The notes: generated by a model not told the origin, from the letters alone. 49,987 nucleotides of DNA from Thermoplasmatota archaeon (GCA_023489425.1 JAMDCG010000050.1:1-49987), one strand, 5' to 3'. Numbered from the stretch's first letter, positions 27,092 to 35,629 are shown. Translations and numbers: made by a program.

Positions 27092-27490
27092 ATTGTAGTA
27101 TGTTTTACAAATATTAAATCTATTGTGGAAATTTAGACAATTTTTCCCCAAATTATTCCAGAAATAGAAAGCCATAATGCAAAATGAATTCCACCTCATA
27201 ATTTATTCCAACGCATTTTTGTAAATCTCAAAACTTAACAGAGTCCAGCGTTACTTTCAGAAATTTGTATTTTTAGGTCAAAACTCTCTATATCATTTTT
27301 GCGACTTAGACTGAATTTGAGTGTGACAGTATTTGTTGATTAATTTAAGATTTAGTTTAATCTAGTATCTCATCTTGTTGTTGGTTTGAAAAAATAAAAT
27401 GATTTTTTTTATCTTTGCTTAAGAAATAAATTCTAAATATTTAGATTAAAAAATTATAATAGGCTAGACATGATTTAGATCTGATTTAAA
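27092..27490. other. AT-rich intergenic region between divergent genes
   Basis: About 400 nt without a convincing gene on either strand. It carries the divergent promoters of the PPC-domain gene and the small membrane protein gene. A TATA-like block AAATTATAAT (27451-27460) lies about 35 nt before the ATG at 27491. GATTAA and TTAATC arms around 27340-27362 form a weak inverted repeat. I see no tRNA-like or structured RNA signal. Confidence 0.5.
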
Positions 27491-27928
27491 ATGGATACAA
27501 CGTTCAGGGCACTCGCTGAAGTACACGGAGTTATTGGAGTCCTGTGGATAATTATGATATTCTGGTTTTATACGGCAGTTTCAGCATATTTATCTTCTCC
27601 CTCTGAAGAAAGGGCTGGTAGATTGATGGTTTCCGGTAATGTTTCAAGAATGATGGGTGGTCTTGCCATATTATTAGGTATTATAGTGGCTGCCCTGACT
27701 GGATATTTGCATGCTTCTTTTAGCTTTAATTCTACAGGTGGTATACTGCTTTCCATTGGCATCCTTTTTGCCATCGTATCATATGTGATATTCGGTGAGG
27801 GATTTGCGATGAGACTTGCGAAGCATATTAATCCAGAAAAGGGAAAGGATCTTAAGAAATACGTGACTCTGGAACTTACTTTTGCAGTTTTAACACTTAT
27901 ATTCATGGCACTTGGTGCCATTTATTAA
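27491..27928 (+). CDS. Small integral membrane protein, function unknown
   Basis: The 145-residue product has four hydrophobic helices (about residues 10-30, 54-72, 80-101 and 123-144) with short charged loops. His12 near the start of the first helix, His75 in the loop after the second, and a Gly-rich second helix are reminiscent of small haem/quinone-type membrane proteins, but no family can be named with confidence. It has its own upstream TATA-like element and ends 7 nt from the convergent histidine-phosphatase gene. Function unknown. Confidence 0.7.
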   Translation: MDTTFRALAEVHGVIGVLWIIMIFWFYTAVSAYLSSPSEERAGRLMVSGNVSRMMGGLAILLGIIVAALTGYLHASFSFNSTGGILLSIGILFAIVSYVIFGEGFAMRLAKHINPEKGKDLKKYVTLELTFAVLTLIFMALGAIY

Positions 27929-27935
27929 AGTAATG

Positions 27936-28478
27936 TTAAACTACTACCTCAATAATTTCGCAATTTCCAATCTTTCTCTTTCTAAAATCTTCTCCGGTAA
28001 TGATTTCGATCATTATTCCTATGGTCACCCCGTGTGAGACCACAACCGTATTTTTATAATCACTTTTTCTAAGATCGTTTATAAATTGGCTGGCTCTATC
28101 AAACTGACTCTTGAGTGGTTCCATTCCATCTACAGGTAGATCTTTGCCTATTATATCTAGAAGATTAATGTTCATCGATAATAACTGTGATACTTCCAAC
28201 GATGTTTTACCTTCTATCTTCCCCAGTCTTCTTTCACGTAGTCTTGGATCTCGTATTATATTCTTTAATCCTGTCCTAGCACTAATGAATTGTGCGGTTT
28301 CATATGCCCTTTTGAGATCACTTGAATATATGGCATCTATGGGCTTATTTTCAAACTGCGATGAAGCATCTAAAGCTTGTTTTTTACCTTCTTCCGACAG
28401 ACCAATGTCAAAACTCCCCTGCCATCTTCCCTCCCGGTTCCACTCTGTTTCACCGTGTCTTACAAAATAGACTTTCAT
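27936..28478 (-). CDS. Histidine phosphatase family protein (GpmB/CobC-like)
   Basis: The 180-residue protein begins with the phosphohistidine motif VYFVRHGETEWNREGRWQGS, which is the classical form in phosphoglycerate mutase-like and alpha-ribazole phosphatase-like enzymes. AIYSSDLKRAYETAQFI, RERRLGKIEGKTSLE and VVVSHGVTIGIMIE supply the other active-site residues (Arg, Glu, second His). The substrate is not predictable; small cobC/gpmB-like members act on many phosphomonoesters. Monocistronic, facing the small membrane protein gene. Confidence 0.9.
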   Translation of the reverse strand: MKVYFVRHGETEWNREGRWQGSFDIGLSEEGKKQALDASSQFENKPIDAIYSSDLKRAYETAQFISARTGLKNIIRDPRLRERRLGKIEGKTSLEVSQLLSMNINLLDIIGKDLPVDGMEPLKSQFDRASQFINDLRKSDYKNTVVVSHGVTIGIMIEIITGEDFRKRKIGNCEIIEVVV

Positions 28479-28579
28479 CTTCTACACTGGAAAAGACCTC
28501 AATATAATTTAATGTTTTTCGCCTTTTGTAAAAGAACATAAATTACAAAACCTCAGTTATGGACAAAATATTCTTAAAA

Positions 28580-28615
28580 AAATAAAGATTGAGATTTCCC
28601 AGATTATCTTTATTT
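28580..28615 (-). terminator. Stem-loop with T-run after the diiron-protein gene
   Basis: AAATAAAGAT (28580-28589) and ATCTTTATTT (28606-28615) are perfect 10-bp inverted arms with a 16-nt loop. On the minus strand the hairpin begins directly at the stop codon of the preceding gene and is followed by a run of T (complement of the A-run at 28576-28582). This is the form of an intrinsic-type terminator or 3'-end processing signal. Archaea mainly need the U-run, so the stem may be for mRNA stability. Confidence 0.5.
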
Positions 28616-29313
28616 CAGTGTTTATCCGAAAGTCCTAGCCAGAAATTCTTTTCCAGATCAAGTATTCCTTTTGCTCCCTTGAAAAATTTCTCCCTTGCAT
28701 CTGGATCACTCTTGTGAGTTCCAAGAACATCTTCCATTGCCTCTTCGTGGTGTTCTTCAAGTTCTCTGTGAAATGTGAAGTACTCTATGTCAACACCCTT
28801 GAATTCAGGATGTTTCTGCGTGAAGATTTTGAAACCTGAAAGTATTTTGTCCCACATTGGAATAGCCATATTTTCAAGACCAAATTCTGCTCCAAGTGCT
28901 TCATAGTAATCTGATGAAAAATAGTTTCTCATACCGTCTAGCCAAGCCTTTGTTGTTGGTAGTTGCTTAGCCTTAACAAGGGATGTGGGTTCCATATTGA
29001 GACTTCTAAGGTACTTTCTGTATAAAAGTTCATGTCTCTTGGTTGGATCCATATCACCGAGTTCTGAAACGAGAATAGTTGTAAGGTTAGCAGCATCTGA
29101 CTCATCTGGAGTGTTAACCAGCAAGGTTGAGAGAATTGCTGGCCACTCCCTGGTAAAGTGGAAGAATTCCACAGAAAAACGTTTAAATTCTTCTACACTA
29201 ATATCACCTTTTGCAAATCTGTTTATGAACTCATTGTCTATGGCGCTATGCTTTTTTACAAACTCATATGTCTTCTTATAGAAGTTATTTTCATTTACCT
29301 CTTCAGATATCAT
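28615..29313 (-). CDS. Haem-oxygenase-like diiron (HDO) family protein
   Basis: All-helical protein of about 232 residues resembling the iron-containing redox enzyme family (CADD/PqqC/TenA-like fold). Six candidate metal ligands are in the usual order: Glu84 and His94 (VSELGDMDPTKRHELLY), Glu143 (LGAEFGLENMAIP), and His182, Glu186, His189 (HRELEEHHEEA). HDO members include oxygenases, desaturases, N-oxygenases and the para-aminobenzoate synthase CADD; which applies here is unknown. The start is ATG 29313, since the upstream TTG 29328 is weak. It is followed by a hairpin with a T-run. No obvious pathway partners are adjacent. Confidence 0.78.
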   Translation of the reverse strand: MISEEVNENNFYKKTYEFVKKHSAIDNEFINRFAKGDISVEEFKRFSVEFFHFTREWPAILSTLLVNTPDESDAANLTTILVSELGDMDPTKRHELLYRKYLRSLNMEPTSLVKAKQLPTTKAWLDGMRNYFSSDYYEALGAEFGLENMAIPMWDKILSGFKIFTQKHPEFKGVDIEYFTFHRELEEHHEEAMEDVLGTHKSDPDAREKFFKGAKGILDLEKNFWLGLSDKH

Positions 29314-29387
29314 AATTTTACATGTCAAATGCCTTATAAATATATTTCTGACCTTAATAAGGTCAATTATCTATTAATTATACTAAA

Positions 29388-31292
29388 TTATTTATATAAA
29401 TCAAATATTGTAATACTTTCATTCCTAAAATTAAAGGATTCAGCATAATGTGCTTTATCCCATAAATTGTTTATTTCCTCAATACTAAGAAAGTAATCCG
29501 ATTTTCTCCTCATTTCATTCATGCAGATCTCGATAAAAGATGACCCCATGACAGACTGTTCCACGAAGGTCCTGTAATTTTCAAGTTTATCTATTGAAAA
29601 TCTTACCAGTTTTCCACCTACAACTAAGTACAGAATACCATTTCTTTCCTCACATATTAGAATGTTCCTGTAATCATAATATGATCCAGACCCTTTCATT
29701 TTCAGATTTTCAAGACTATTTCGCATGGAGTCTCTGTTGCAAAATTTTTCATATAGTATTCTGCCCATATTTCTCCCACATAGAAAAATCAATTTTAAAG
29801 AACTGTAATTTACGGCTTTTTCAACTACCCTTGAAAACTTCCCCACATCTGAAACTTCAATTTCGACAACAACAGGCCGGTTGTTGTAATAAAATAAAAT
29901 ATCTGGTCTTAGACTGTTAAGTTTTCTTTCTCTTTCTGGAAATATATCTCTACTTTCAAGGAACCGCAGCATAAATGTTGATAAATAAGTATGATCAGGC
30001 AGAGTTAAAATCTCTGACATTGGCTCCTCATCTGTATCGTTACCATACAGATCTAAACTTTCCCCTACTCTAGATTCGACTTCAATTTTGTTTACCTTTG
30101 TATCAATTAAGTAAGGGATAAAACTATCCACTTCTATTCCACTTTTCGAAAGGAAATTAAAGTGTGTTACATTATGTGGTGTTCCGAGCAGTATAGATTT
30201 TAATGCTTCAGTCTTCTTCTTTCTGTTTGTAATAACGTTAGTGATTTCCATAGCGTCCCTTTCAGATACATTGAATGAGTAAATCGAACCACAGTTTGAA
30301 AGGAGAGACCCCTTTGTATATCGATCGTACTGATCCAGATACTGAGAAGCTACGGTAAGGTAGGTGTTAAATTTTCTTCCCTCACTTAGAATCTCAGACA
30401 GCACGCTAGAATTCAGATTCTGCGCCTCGTCTGCTACAATCATTGTTTGTGGAGTTATTCCTTCTTTAAGGATTTCTGTCCAGATTCTGTTTAGTATTAG
30501 TGAAGAAATTATTTTGCCTTGAGTTGTAGAAAATCTTGTCTTTGACACGTCTATTACAACTACTTTATCACCTTCAGTCAGTTCCTTTATAATATCTACG
30601 CTTTCATTTCTTGACGAAACCAGTGATTTTATCTTAGGATCACTTAAAATTGGATATAACTTATTTATTGAACTGGAGCTATATTCTATCCATGACTGCC
30701 ATTTTGATATAAGATTTTCTATCACTTTTCTGCTTTCCTTGGTGCAACTGGCAGAAAGCGATTTCATCATCTCCTTTGAAAGAAGTGTGTCCATGAAGTC
30801 ACTTAAGGTTGCTTCTGGCTCTCTTAGTAATATTTCCCTCAGTACTGAAGTGAATATGGTTTGTAATCTCGGTCCCCATGTTCCTCCTGAGAGTGAAGAT
30901 TCTCTGGAGAATATTTCCTGTATAAGGTAGAATGATACAGAAGATTGGGAGGCACCTTTTAATATATTCATTTTCACAACACTTTTACCATCTGGTGAAC
31001 TCCCAAGATAGATCAGTTTCTTGTTATCTATCATTGTAATAATATGGTCTGAAAGTGAACCGTGAAAGTCTATTACGATCATATTTGAACTCTCTACTTT
31101 AAGAATATTCTTGCAAAGATTTAATAGAAGATTGGATTTTCCAGTTCCGGTTCTACCCGTGATTAGTGTGTGGAACATCAGAGATCGGGCATTAATTAAA
31201 TATGGATAACCTGAAGCTCCATTCCCAATCTCTATACCTTCTCCCTGAATTCTCTTCCCAGAGGAGATACCAATATCATATCTGAAAGGCAT
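29388..31292 (-). CDS. VirD4/HerA-like DNA-pump ATPase fused to a nuclease-like domain
   Basis: The 634-residue protein has an FtsK/HerA-superfamily ATPase domain: Walker A TLITGRTGTGKSNLL (residues about 42-56), MIVIDFHGSLSDH, Walker B TMIVADEAQNLNSSVLSEI (about 283-301), and the sensor-like YLTVASQYLDQYD (about 311-323), closest in plan to VirD4/TraD/TraG-type DNA-translocation ATPases. The C-terminal part (about 455-560) resembles restriction-endonuclease-like folds: LRPDILFYYNNRPVVVEIEV (Asp464, Glu477-x-Glu479) then GKFSRVVEKAVNYSSLKLIF. The lysine of a classical ExK is missing, though Lys485 could stand in. It starts 3 nt after the stop of an uncharacterised upstream gene, so the two form an operon. 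No conjugation genes are nearby. Confidence 0.82.
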   Translation of the reverse strand: MPFRYDIGISSGKRIQGEGIEIGNGASGYPYLINARSLMFHTLITGRTGTGKSNLLLNLCKNILKVESSNMIVIDFHGSLSDHIITMIDNKKLIYLGSSPDGKSVVKMNILKGASQSSVSFYLIQEIFSRESSLSGGTWGPRLQTIFTSVLREILLREPEATLSDFMDTLLSKEMMKSLSASCTKESRKVIENLISKWQSWIEYSSSSINKLYPILSDPKIKSLVSSRNESVDIIKELTEGDKVVVIDVSKTRFSTTQGKIISSLILNRIWTEILKEGITPQTMIVADEAQNLNSSVLSEILSEGRKFNTYLTVASQYLDQYDRYTKGSLLSNCGSIYSFNVSERDAMEITNVITNRKKKTEALKSILLGTPHNVTHFNFLSKSGIEVDSFIPYLIDTKVNKIEVESRVGESLDLYGNDTDEEPMSEILTLPDHTYLSTFMLRFLESRDIFPERERKLNSLRPDILFYYNNRPVVVEIEVSDVGKFSRVVEKAVNYSSLKLIFLCGRNMGRILYEKFCNRDSMRNSLENLKMKGSGSYYDYRNILICEERNGILYLVVGGKLVRFSIDKLENYRTFVEQSVMGSSFIEICMNEMRRKSDYFLSIEEINNLWDKAHYAESFNFRNESITIFDLYK

Positions 31293-31295
31293 TGA

Positions 31296-32180
31296 TCACG
31301 GTAAAAATGGGCTGAAATTTAAATTTTCCATATGTGAAAAAAAATTCTGACAGTTCTTTTCAAATTCTTTCATTCTGGGAACTGTAACTGTATAAACGAA
31401 TTTCTCATCTTCGTTCTGAAAAAGATAAGGTCCTATGTCAGAAATAGCCCCATAGAAAGAATTATCCTTGGTTTTCATTAGTTTAAAAATATTTCCACCT
31501 CTTGAAAATCTGTACCTTAAATTTTTAATGCCACTATTCTTCCTGGAAACATCAACCCACATAAATTCGTTCAATCTATTTTTAAAGATTGTGATTTTAT
31601 GAAGGTGTTGGAATTCTCCAGTGGAATCAGGAAAGTAATTCCATAGTCCCTCTCCCCATAGTTTTTTCCAGGAGAGCCTTCCGATTCTCTCGTTTTCAAA
31701 CCACTGAAAATTTGAATGATAATTACAAAGGAATGAACTGTCTATAAAGTTTATTGCTCCGACTGAATGAGTCCTTATATCTCTAATCACATTCAGAGCT
31801 GCATCTTCCATTCCTTCTTCGTACCTGAATTCAAGCATAGTTCCATTAAAGAAAGCAGTTGATGATGATCGGCCTAAATAATCTGGTCCGGAAAAAATTA
31901 CACTTTTTTCACCGTTTATGTCCATTATTTGTACTGTCTCCTTTCCATAATATTCAACAGAACTCTTCATATGGTTTTTTGGAAACCCATAATAGAACCA
32001 GTCCATGAATGATTCCTTGATTGAGATTCTTTCTCTGTCTGATCCAACTTCAATCCTGACTGAAATAGGTTCATTATATGAAAATCTGATAGATGATTTA
32101 ATTTCTTCATTTTCAGGAATGAATATGGGGAATGGAATTTTAGCCTGAAACAGCTCTTCCTTGCTTTCCTCGAATATCAT
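31296..32180 (-). CDS. Uncharacterised protein, operon partner of the DNA-pump ATPase
   Basis: No family recognised. The 294-residue product has no signal peptide or membrane helix; it is rich in aromatic residues and predicted beta segments (for example IFIPENEEIKSSIRFSYNEP, MLEFRYEEGMEDAALNVIRD, LHKITIFKNRLNEFMWVDV). No catalytic motif is evident. Only 3 nt separate its stop from the ATG of the ATPase-nuclease gene, so it is likely a stoichiometric partner, perhaps a substrate-recognition or regulatory subunit (inference). An AT-rich promoter region of about 24 nt separates it from the FAH-family gene upstream, so it may be cotranscribed with that gene too. Confidence 0.65.
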   Translation of the reverse strand: MIFEESKEELFQAKIPFPIFIPENEEIKSSIRFSYNEPISVRIEVGSDRERISIKESFMDWFYYGFPKNHMKSSVEYYGKETVQIMDINGEKSVIFSGPDYLGRSSSTAFFNGTMLEFRYEEGMEDAALNVIRDIRTHSVGAINFIDSSFLCNYHSNFQWFENERIGRLSWKKLWGEGLWNYFPDSTGEFQHLHKITIFKNRLNEFMWVDVSRKNSGIKNLRYRFSRGGNIFKLMKTKDNSFYGAISDIGPYLFQNEDEKFVYTVTVPRMKEFEKNCQNFFSHMENLNFSPFLP

Positions 32181-32204
32181 TTAAATGATAAATATACAAA
32201 AATC

Positions 32205-33017
32205 TTATCCAACAACATTTTCAAGTTTGCCAATTTTTTCTGATTCTATCCTTATCATATCCCCTTTCCCAAGATATGGGTATTTACCTGATGCTGCAAC
32301 ACCAGCTGGTGTACCGCTGAGAATCATGTCTCCAGGTTCCAGTGTTATATTTTTGCTTATATAAGATACCATATCTGCAAATGAGAATATCATGTCTTTT
32401 GTGTTACCATCCTGACGAATTTCACCATTCACAAAAGTCTTAATTGAAAATTCTTCTTCTTTTCCTATAAACACAGTTTTGCTTACAGGAAGAAAAGTGT
32501 CTGCGGCTTTTCCCATTATCCAGTTCTTTCCTAAATTGGGTGAAAATTGATTTTGATAATCTCTTGCACTTACGTCGTTCACTACCGCAAAACCAACTAT
32601 GGAATTCTGAGCCTCACTCCTTGAAGCTTTTGACGTCTTTTTTCCTACTATTGCTGCTATTTCTCCCTCATAATCCAGCTGTTTTATACCTTCATGTTTT
32701 AATATTTTTCCATTAAATGGTATTAATGAATTGGAGAATTTTGGAAAAAAATATGGAAATTCAGGGCTTTTCTGTTCAGTTTCAGCGGAATGATTTTTGA
32801 AATTCAAAGCAGGACAAAGAATTTTGCCAGGATTAACTGGAATGACACTCGTATAACTTTTTGTATCACCCTGCACAAATTCTGCAGAATTTATATTTTC
32901 ACTTAATTCCTTGTAGAATTTATTTAGATTTGAAATCTTTTTTCCCTTCTTAACAGAGCCATTTTCGTAAGCAATTGGAAAAAGATTACCATTTTCAGAA
33001 ACTATTTCAATTTGCAT
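32205..33017 (-). CDS. Second fumarylacetoacetate hydrolase family protein
   Basis: The 270-residue product has the FAHD1/acylpyruvate hydrolase type of FAH fold: ILCPALNFKNHSAE, IKQLDYEGEIAAIVGKKTSK (metal Glu residues), GFAVVNDVSARDYQNQ (metal Asp), NWIMGKAADTFLPVS, and MILSGTPAGVAASGKYPYL. It is more canonical in this core than the paralogue at 23626-24507, which differs in loop sequence, so the two are not recent duplicates. Possible activities are acylpyruvate hydrolysis, oxaloacetate decarboxylation or 2-hydroxyhepta-2,4-diene-1,7-dioate isomerisation. It is 9 kb away from the homogentisate operon. Confidence 0.9.
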   Translation of the reverse strand: MQIEIVSENGNLFPIAYENGSVKKGKKISNLNKFYKELSENINSAEFVQGDTKSYTSVIPVNPGKILCPALNFKNHSAETEQKSPEFPYFFPKFSNSLIPFNGKILKHEGIKQLDYEGEIAAIVGKKTSKASRSEAQNSIVGFAVVNDVSARDYQNQFSPNLGKNWIMGKAADTFLPVSKTVFIGKEEEFSIKTFVNGEIRQDGNTKDMIFSFADMVSYISKNITLEPGDMILSGTPAGVAASGKYPYLGKGDMIRIESEKIGKLENVVG

Positions 33018-33105
33018 AGGCTTTAATTTGAACTTAATATTTACGCATTTCTAATTGTAACATCATATGATAAATGCTTAATTCGTTTTAAACAGACTAT
33101 GTACA

Positions 33106-34545
33106 TTATCTGTGTGTGTCTTTGTTCGCTATATAATTTCCATATATTGAATAATTAGTGGAAAACCACATAATTGGAAGGCTTATTCCCAATAGCACAA
33201 GACCAAATATGAGTTGACTCGTTATGCTGAAAGCTGGCCAAATCTGGCTTGAAGTAATAACAGTATAATAAAGTACTATTACAAAAACTACTGGAAACAT
33301 CCCAGTTATGTATTCATATATTATGGATCTCCCTATTTTATTAATTGGTGTTAGCATTAATGATAATAGAATACCGGAAAGCACTGAAAACAGGCCCATG
33401 ATTGAAAAGATTAACCCGTTCTTCACTGCAACATCAAGAACTGCTGGAACATACCATACAACCATGAAAAAGATTGTGAGAAGAGCCAAAACAACATACA
33501 ACACTTTTGATATACCAATACTAATCCTGATTTCACTAAATAGACGGGTGAATATTAAGGATGAAACCGCAAATAGACCGAGATTAGTTCCAAAATAGAA
33601 AAGGAGGTTTCTTTGCAACCCAAAATAGACACCAAAGGTTATCAGTATTGGACTTAGAATCATTATCAGGAGGGCTATGAATAATAAGCCTTTTCTCTTT
33701 TTCTTTGAATTCCAAAGTTTGCCAAATATTCCATATCTTTCCCTTTGGACAAAATGAAGATACAGGAATGTTCCTATTGAAAGAATGAGACTTTCTGTTA
33801 TTATGGGCAGTGATATTATGCCGAGAATTTCAGCACCAATGGCTGGGATTATGGATGTGACGGTTTCACATTGGCACGAAAATACAGAGAAGCTCATGGA
33901 TGTTAAATTGAGTAAGTTGCTTTTCCCCTGATTTTTGACTTTTGATATTTGAATTATTTTTCTTGCATTTTCAAGAAGCAGGAACCCCAAAATTAGTATT
34001 ATGATCATATACTGAAAACTGAAGGAAAACACGAAATACCTCATTCCAGCTATCACAACCCCATTGCTGAAGAAAAATGGAACCCCTTTAACATTAATAT
34101 CATCACCTATGTTAAAAATCAAAACCTGAGATAATCTCTCAAATGAAATCACCCTGAGAAGGGATGAAAGAAGAAGCATTAGAAAACCATAAATTATGTA
34201 AACTAAATGATATTTCTTCATTCTGTCATTATCCATAATGTACCTTATGGAAAATATGAGTGCGATTATTTGAAGAGCAAGGGCAGGAAAATAGTTGAAA
34301 TCCATTAAAATGGTTAAAAATGTGGATAGAATGAAAATACTTATAGGATAAAACTTTAAAATGCTTATTTTTCTATATGAAATATATTCCAATAGTGGCA
34401 TTAATACTATCAATCCTATGATTGAATAGAATAAGTAATATATCTGTCCGGAGAAAATGAATATGCCTTCAATTATCTCTATTATAATTGAGAGAAAATA
34501 AATGACGCTCAGTAACAAAAGATATACTAGTCGATGCACCTGCAC
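33106..34545 (-). CDS. Polytopic membrane protein with an intramembrane CxCE motif, function unknown
   Basis: The 479-residue protein contains about 12-13 hydrophobic helices over its whole length, with basic loops (KNQGKSN near 205; KKKRKG near 285) placing these on the cytoplasmic side. A striking SFSVFSCQCETVTSIIPAIG segment (Cys224, Cys226, Glu227) is set in a helix-loop context and could bind a metal or form a disulfide. Another polar element is NIGDDINVKGVPFFFSNG in the exterior loop near 145-162. I do not recognise the family. It stands alone, 88 nt from the FAH-family gene. Confidence 0.72.
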   Translation of the reverse strand: MQVHRLVYLLLLSVIYFLSIIIEIIEGIFIFSGQIYYLFYSIIGLIVLMPLLEYISYRKISILKFYPISIFILSTFLTILMDFNYFPALALQIIALIFSIRYIMDNDRMKKYHLVYIIYGFLMLLLSSLLRVISFERLSQVLIFNIGDDINVKGVPFFFSNGVVIAGMRYFVFSFSFQYMIIILILGFLLLENARKIIQISKVKNQGKSNLLNLTSMSFSVFSCQCETVTSIIPAIGAEILGIISLPIITESLILSIGTFLYLHFVQRERYGIFGKLWNSKKKRKGLLFIALLIMILSPILITFGVYFGLQRNLLFYFGTNLGLFAVSSLIFTRLFSEIRISIGISKVLYVVLALLTIFFMVVWYVPAVLDVAVKNGLIFSIMGLFSVLSGILLSLMLTPINKIGRSIIYEYITGMFPVVFVIVLYYTVITSSQIWPAFSITSQLIFGLVLLGISLPIMWFSTNYSIYGNYIANKDTHR

Positions 34546-34588
34546 TGTATTACTTCGATTAGTTTATCTTTTTCATCAATTTGTTATT

Positions 34589-35113
34589 TTATGATACTAT
34601 TCTTAAGTAATATCCAGCCACGGTCATTATAACTCCCAGTATAACCAGAGAAATAAACCAGTTTGATGCTTTTCCTCCAGAACTTTTCCCTAGAAATATC
34701 CCCATTATACCTAATGCCAGATATGAGAAAGTTAAAGAATAAATCCCTTCTCTATGCAGTAATGAATAACTTACTATTGGAATTGCCGCTCCAACAAACC
34801 CCATGATAAACGATAATGAACCACCCTTGAATGCATCACTTAGATTTCTTCTCATTACAGATGTTTTGCTCTGACCTGGATTTGATGATGGTTTCAGTAA
34901 ATGAGCTATCCTGTATTCTCCCTGCCTGAGTCTTCCATATTCTGCAACGAAGAAGCTTGCCGCTCCGACAACCGCTGACCCTAAACTGATCCTTAGGGCT
35001 GCCTCTAGCATGATGTTAGATTTGCTTATTATTGCATTACTTGTTATCATCAGCGATGTGATTAGTCCGTCTATTGCTCCTATGCTTAGAGCAAAAGAGT
35101 CATCTTCGTTCAC
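34589..35113 (-). CDS. VIT1/CCC1-family transporter-like membrane protein
   Basis: The 174-residue protein starts with the family pattern FALSIGAIDGLITSLMI (the G-x-x-DGL element), continues with LRISLGSAVVGAASFFVAEY followed by GRLRQGEYRIAHLL, then three C-terminal helices with GGSLSFIMGFVGAAIPIVSY and a Gly-rich turn KSSGGKASNW. VIT1/Ccc1 proteins export Fe2+ or Mn2+ from the cytoplasm into vacuoles or outside; shorter archaeal members are known but poorly studied. Its ATG overlaps the stop of the DUF211 gene (ATGA), so the two are translationally coupled. Confidence 0.8.
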   Translation of the reverse strand: MNEDDSFALSIGAIDGLITSLMITSNAIISKSNIMLEAALRISLGSAVVGAASFFVAEYGRLRQGEYRIAHLLKPSSNPGQSKTSVMRRNLSDAFKGGSLSFIMGFVGAAIPIVSYSLLHREGIYSLTFSYLALGIMGIFLGKSSGGKASNWFISLVILGVIMTVAGYYLRIVS

Positions 35114-35394
35114 TCATCACGCCTTATATTTTCAATTAGTTTACTGCCTACTGCTATTTCATCTATTGAATGAACTACAGCTCCAACTTCTTCAATACCC
35201 TTTAGAACCTGTTCATAATTTATATTATTCCCTTCTATGGTAATATTAACACCCATGGTCTCTATGTCCATATCAGTAACGATAATATTTACTCCTTCTA
35301 CACCCTTCACCGAACTAATTATCTCTGAAAGTTCCATTAATGTTGGCCTGTTTATCCCCTTGCCAACATCGAGAATTAATCTCCTTATGTTCAT
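35110..35394 (-). CDS. DUF211 family protein
   Basis: The small archaeal-specific DUF211 protein (94 residues) is recognised from MNIRRLILDVGKGINRPTLM, GVEGVNIIVTDMDIETMGVN and the closing GAVVHSIDEIAVGSKLI. The fold is ferredoxin-like and assembles as oligomers in known structures; its role is not established. It precedes and overlaps the VIT1-like gene by 4 nt, which supports a joint role, perhaps as a metal- or nucleotide-responsive partner of the transporter (inference). Confidence 0.88.
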   Translation of the reverse strand: MNIRRLILDVGKGINRPTLMELSEIISSVKGVEGVNIIVTDMDIETMGVNITIEGNNINYEQVLKGIEEVGAVVHSIDEIAVGSKLIENIRRDE

Positions 35395-35523
35395 CTTTTA
35401 CTACACCTATTAAGATCAAGAGGTAATGAACTTAACAAAATAAATATGTTCCTATCCATTTATAATTAAATCGTTCAATTTGTAAAAGTTAAATAGATTA
35501 ATAGTAATCATTAAAAGATAAAG

Positions 35524-35619
35524 TTGGAAAACAGAAAGAGACAAATGCTCATATTCATGATGGTGCTTGTTGGGATGTCCGCACTAATGTTCTACGTTTC
35601 CTATCTGAATAATATCTAG
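35524..35619 (+). CDS. Putative 31-residue single-helix membrane peptide
   Basis: A TTG-initiated ORF encodes MENRKRQMLIFMMVLVGMSA, then LMFYVSYLNNI: a basic N-terminus followed by one hydrophobic helix. That is the typical make-up of small archaeal membrane proteins and unlikely in random AT-rich sequence. It ends 10 nt before the CinA-like gene and may be its operon leader gene. The alternative start is the ATG at residue 8. Evidence is limited to composition and placement. Confidence 0.42.
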   Translation: MENRKRQMLIFMMVLVGMSALMFYVSYLNNI

Positions 35620-35629
35620 AAGTGAGAGT

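Noticed and set aside
27092..27199. 36-residue extension of the PPC-domain protein
   Set aside because: Not part of the family's N-terminus and of intergenic-like composition; the internal ATG at 27091 fits the domain start.
29594..29920. 108-codon ORF antisense to the ATPase-nuclease gene
   Set aside because: His/Phe/Cys-rich shadow of the real reading frame, no plausible start context.
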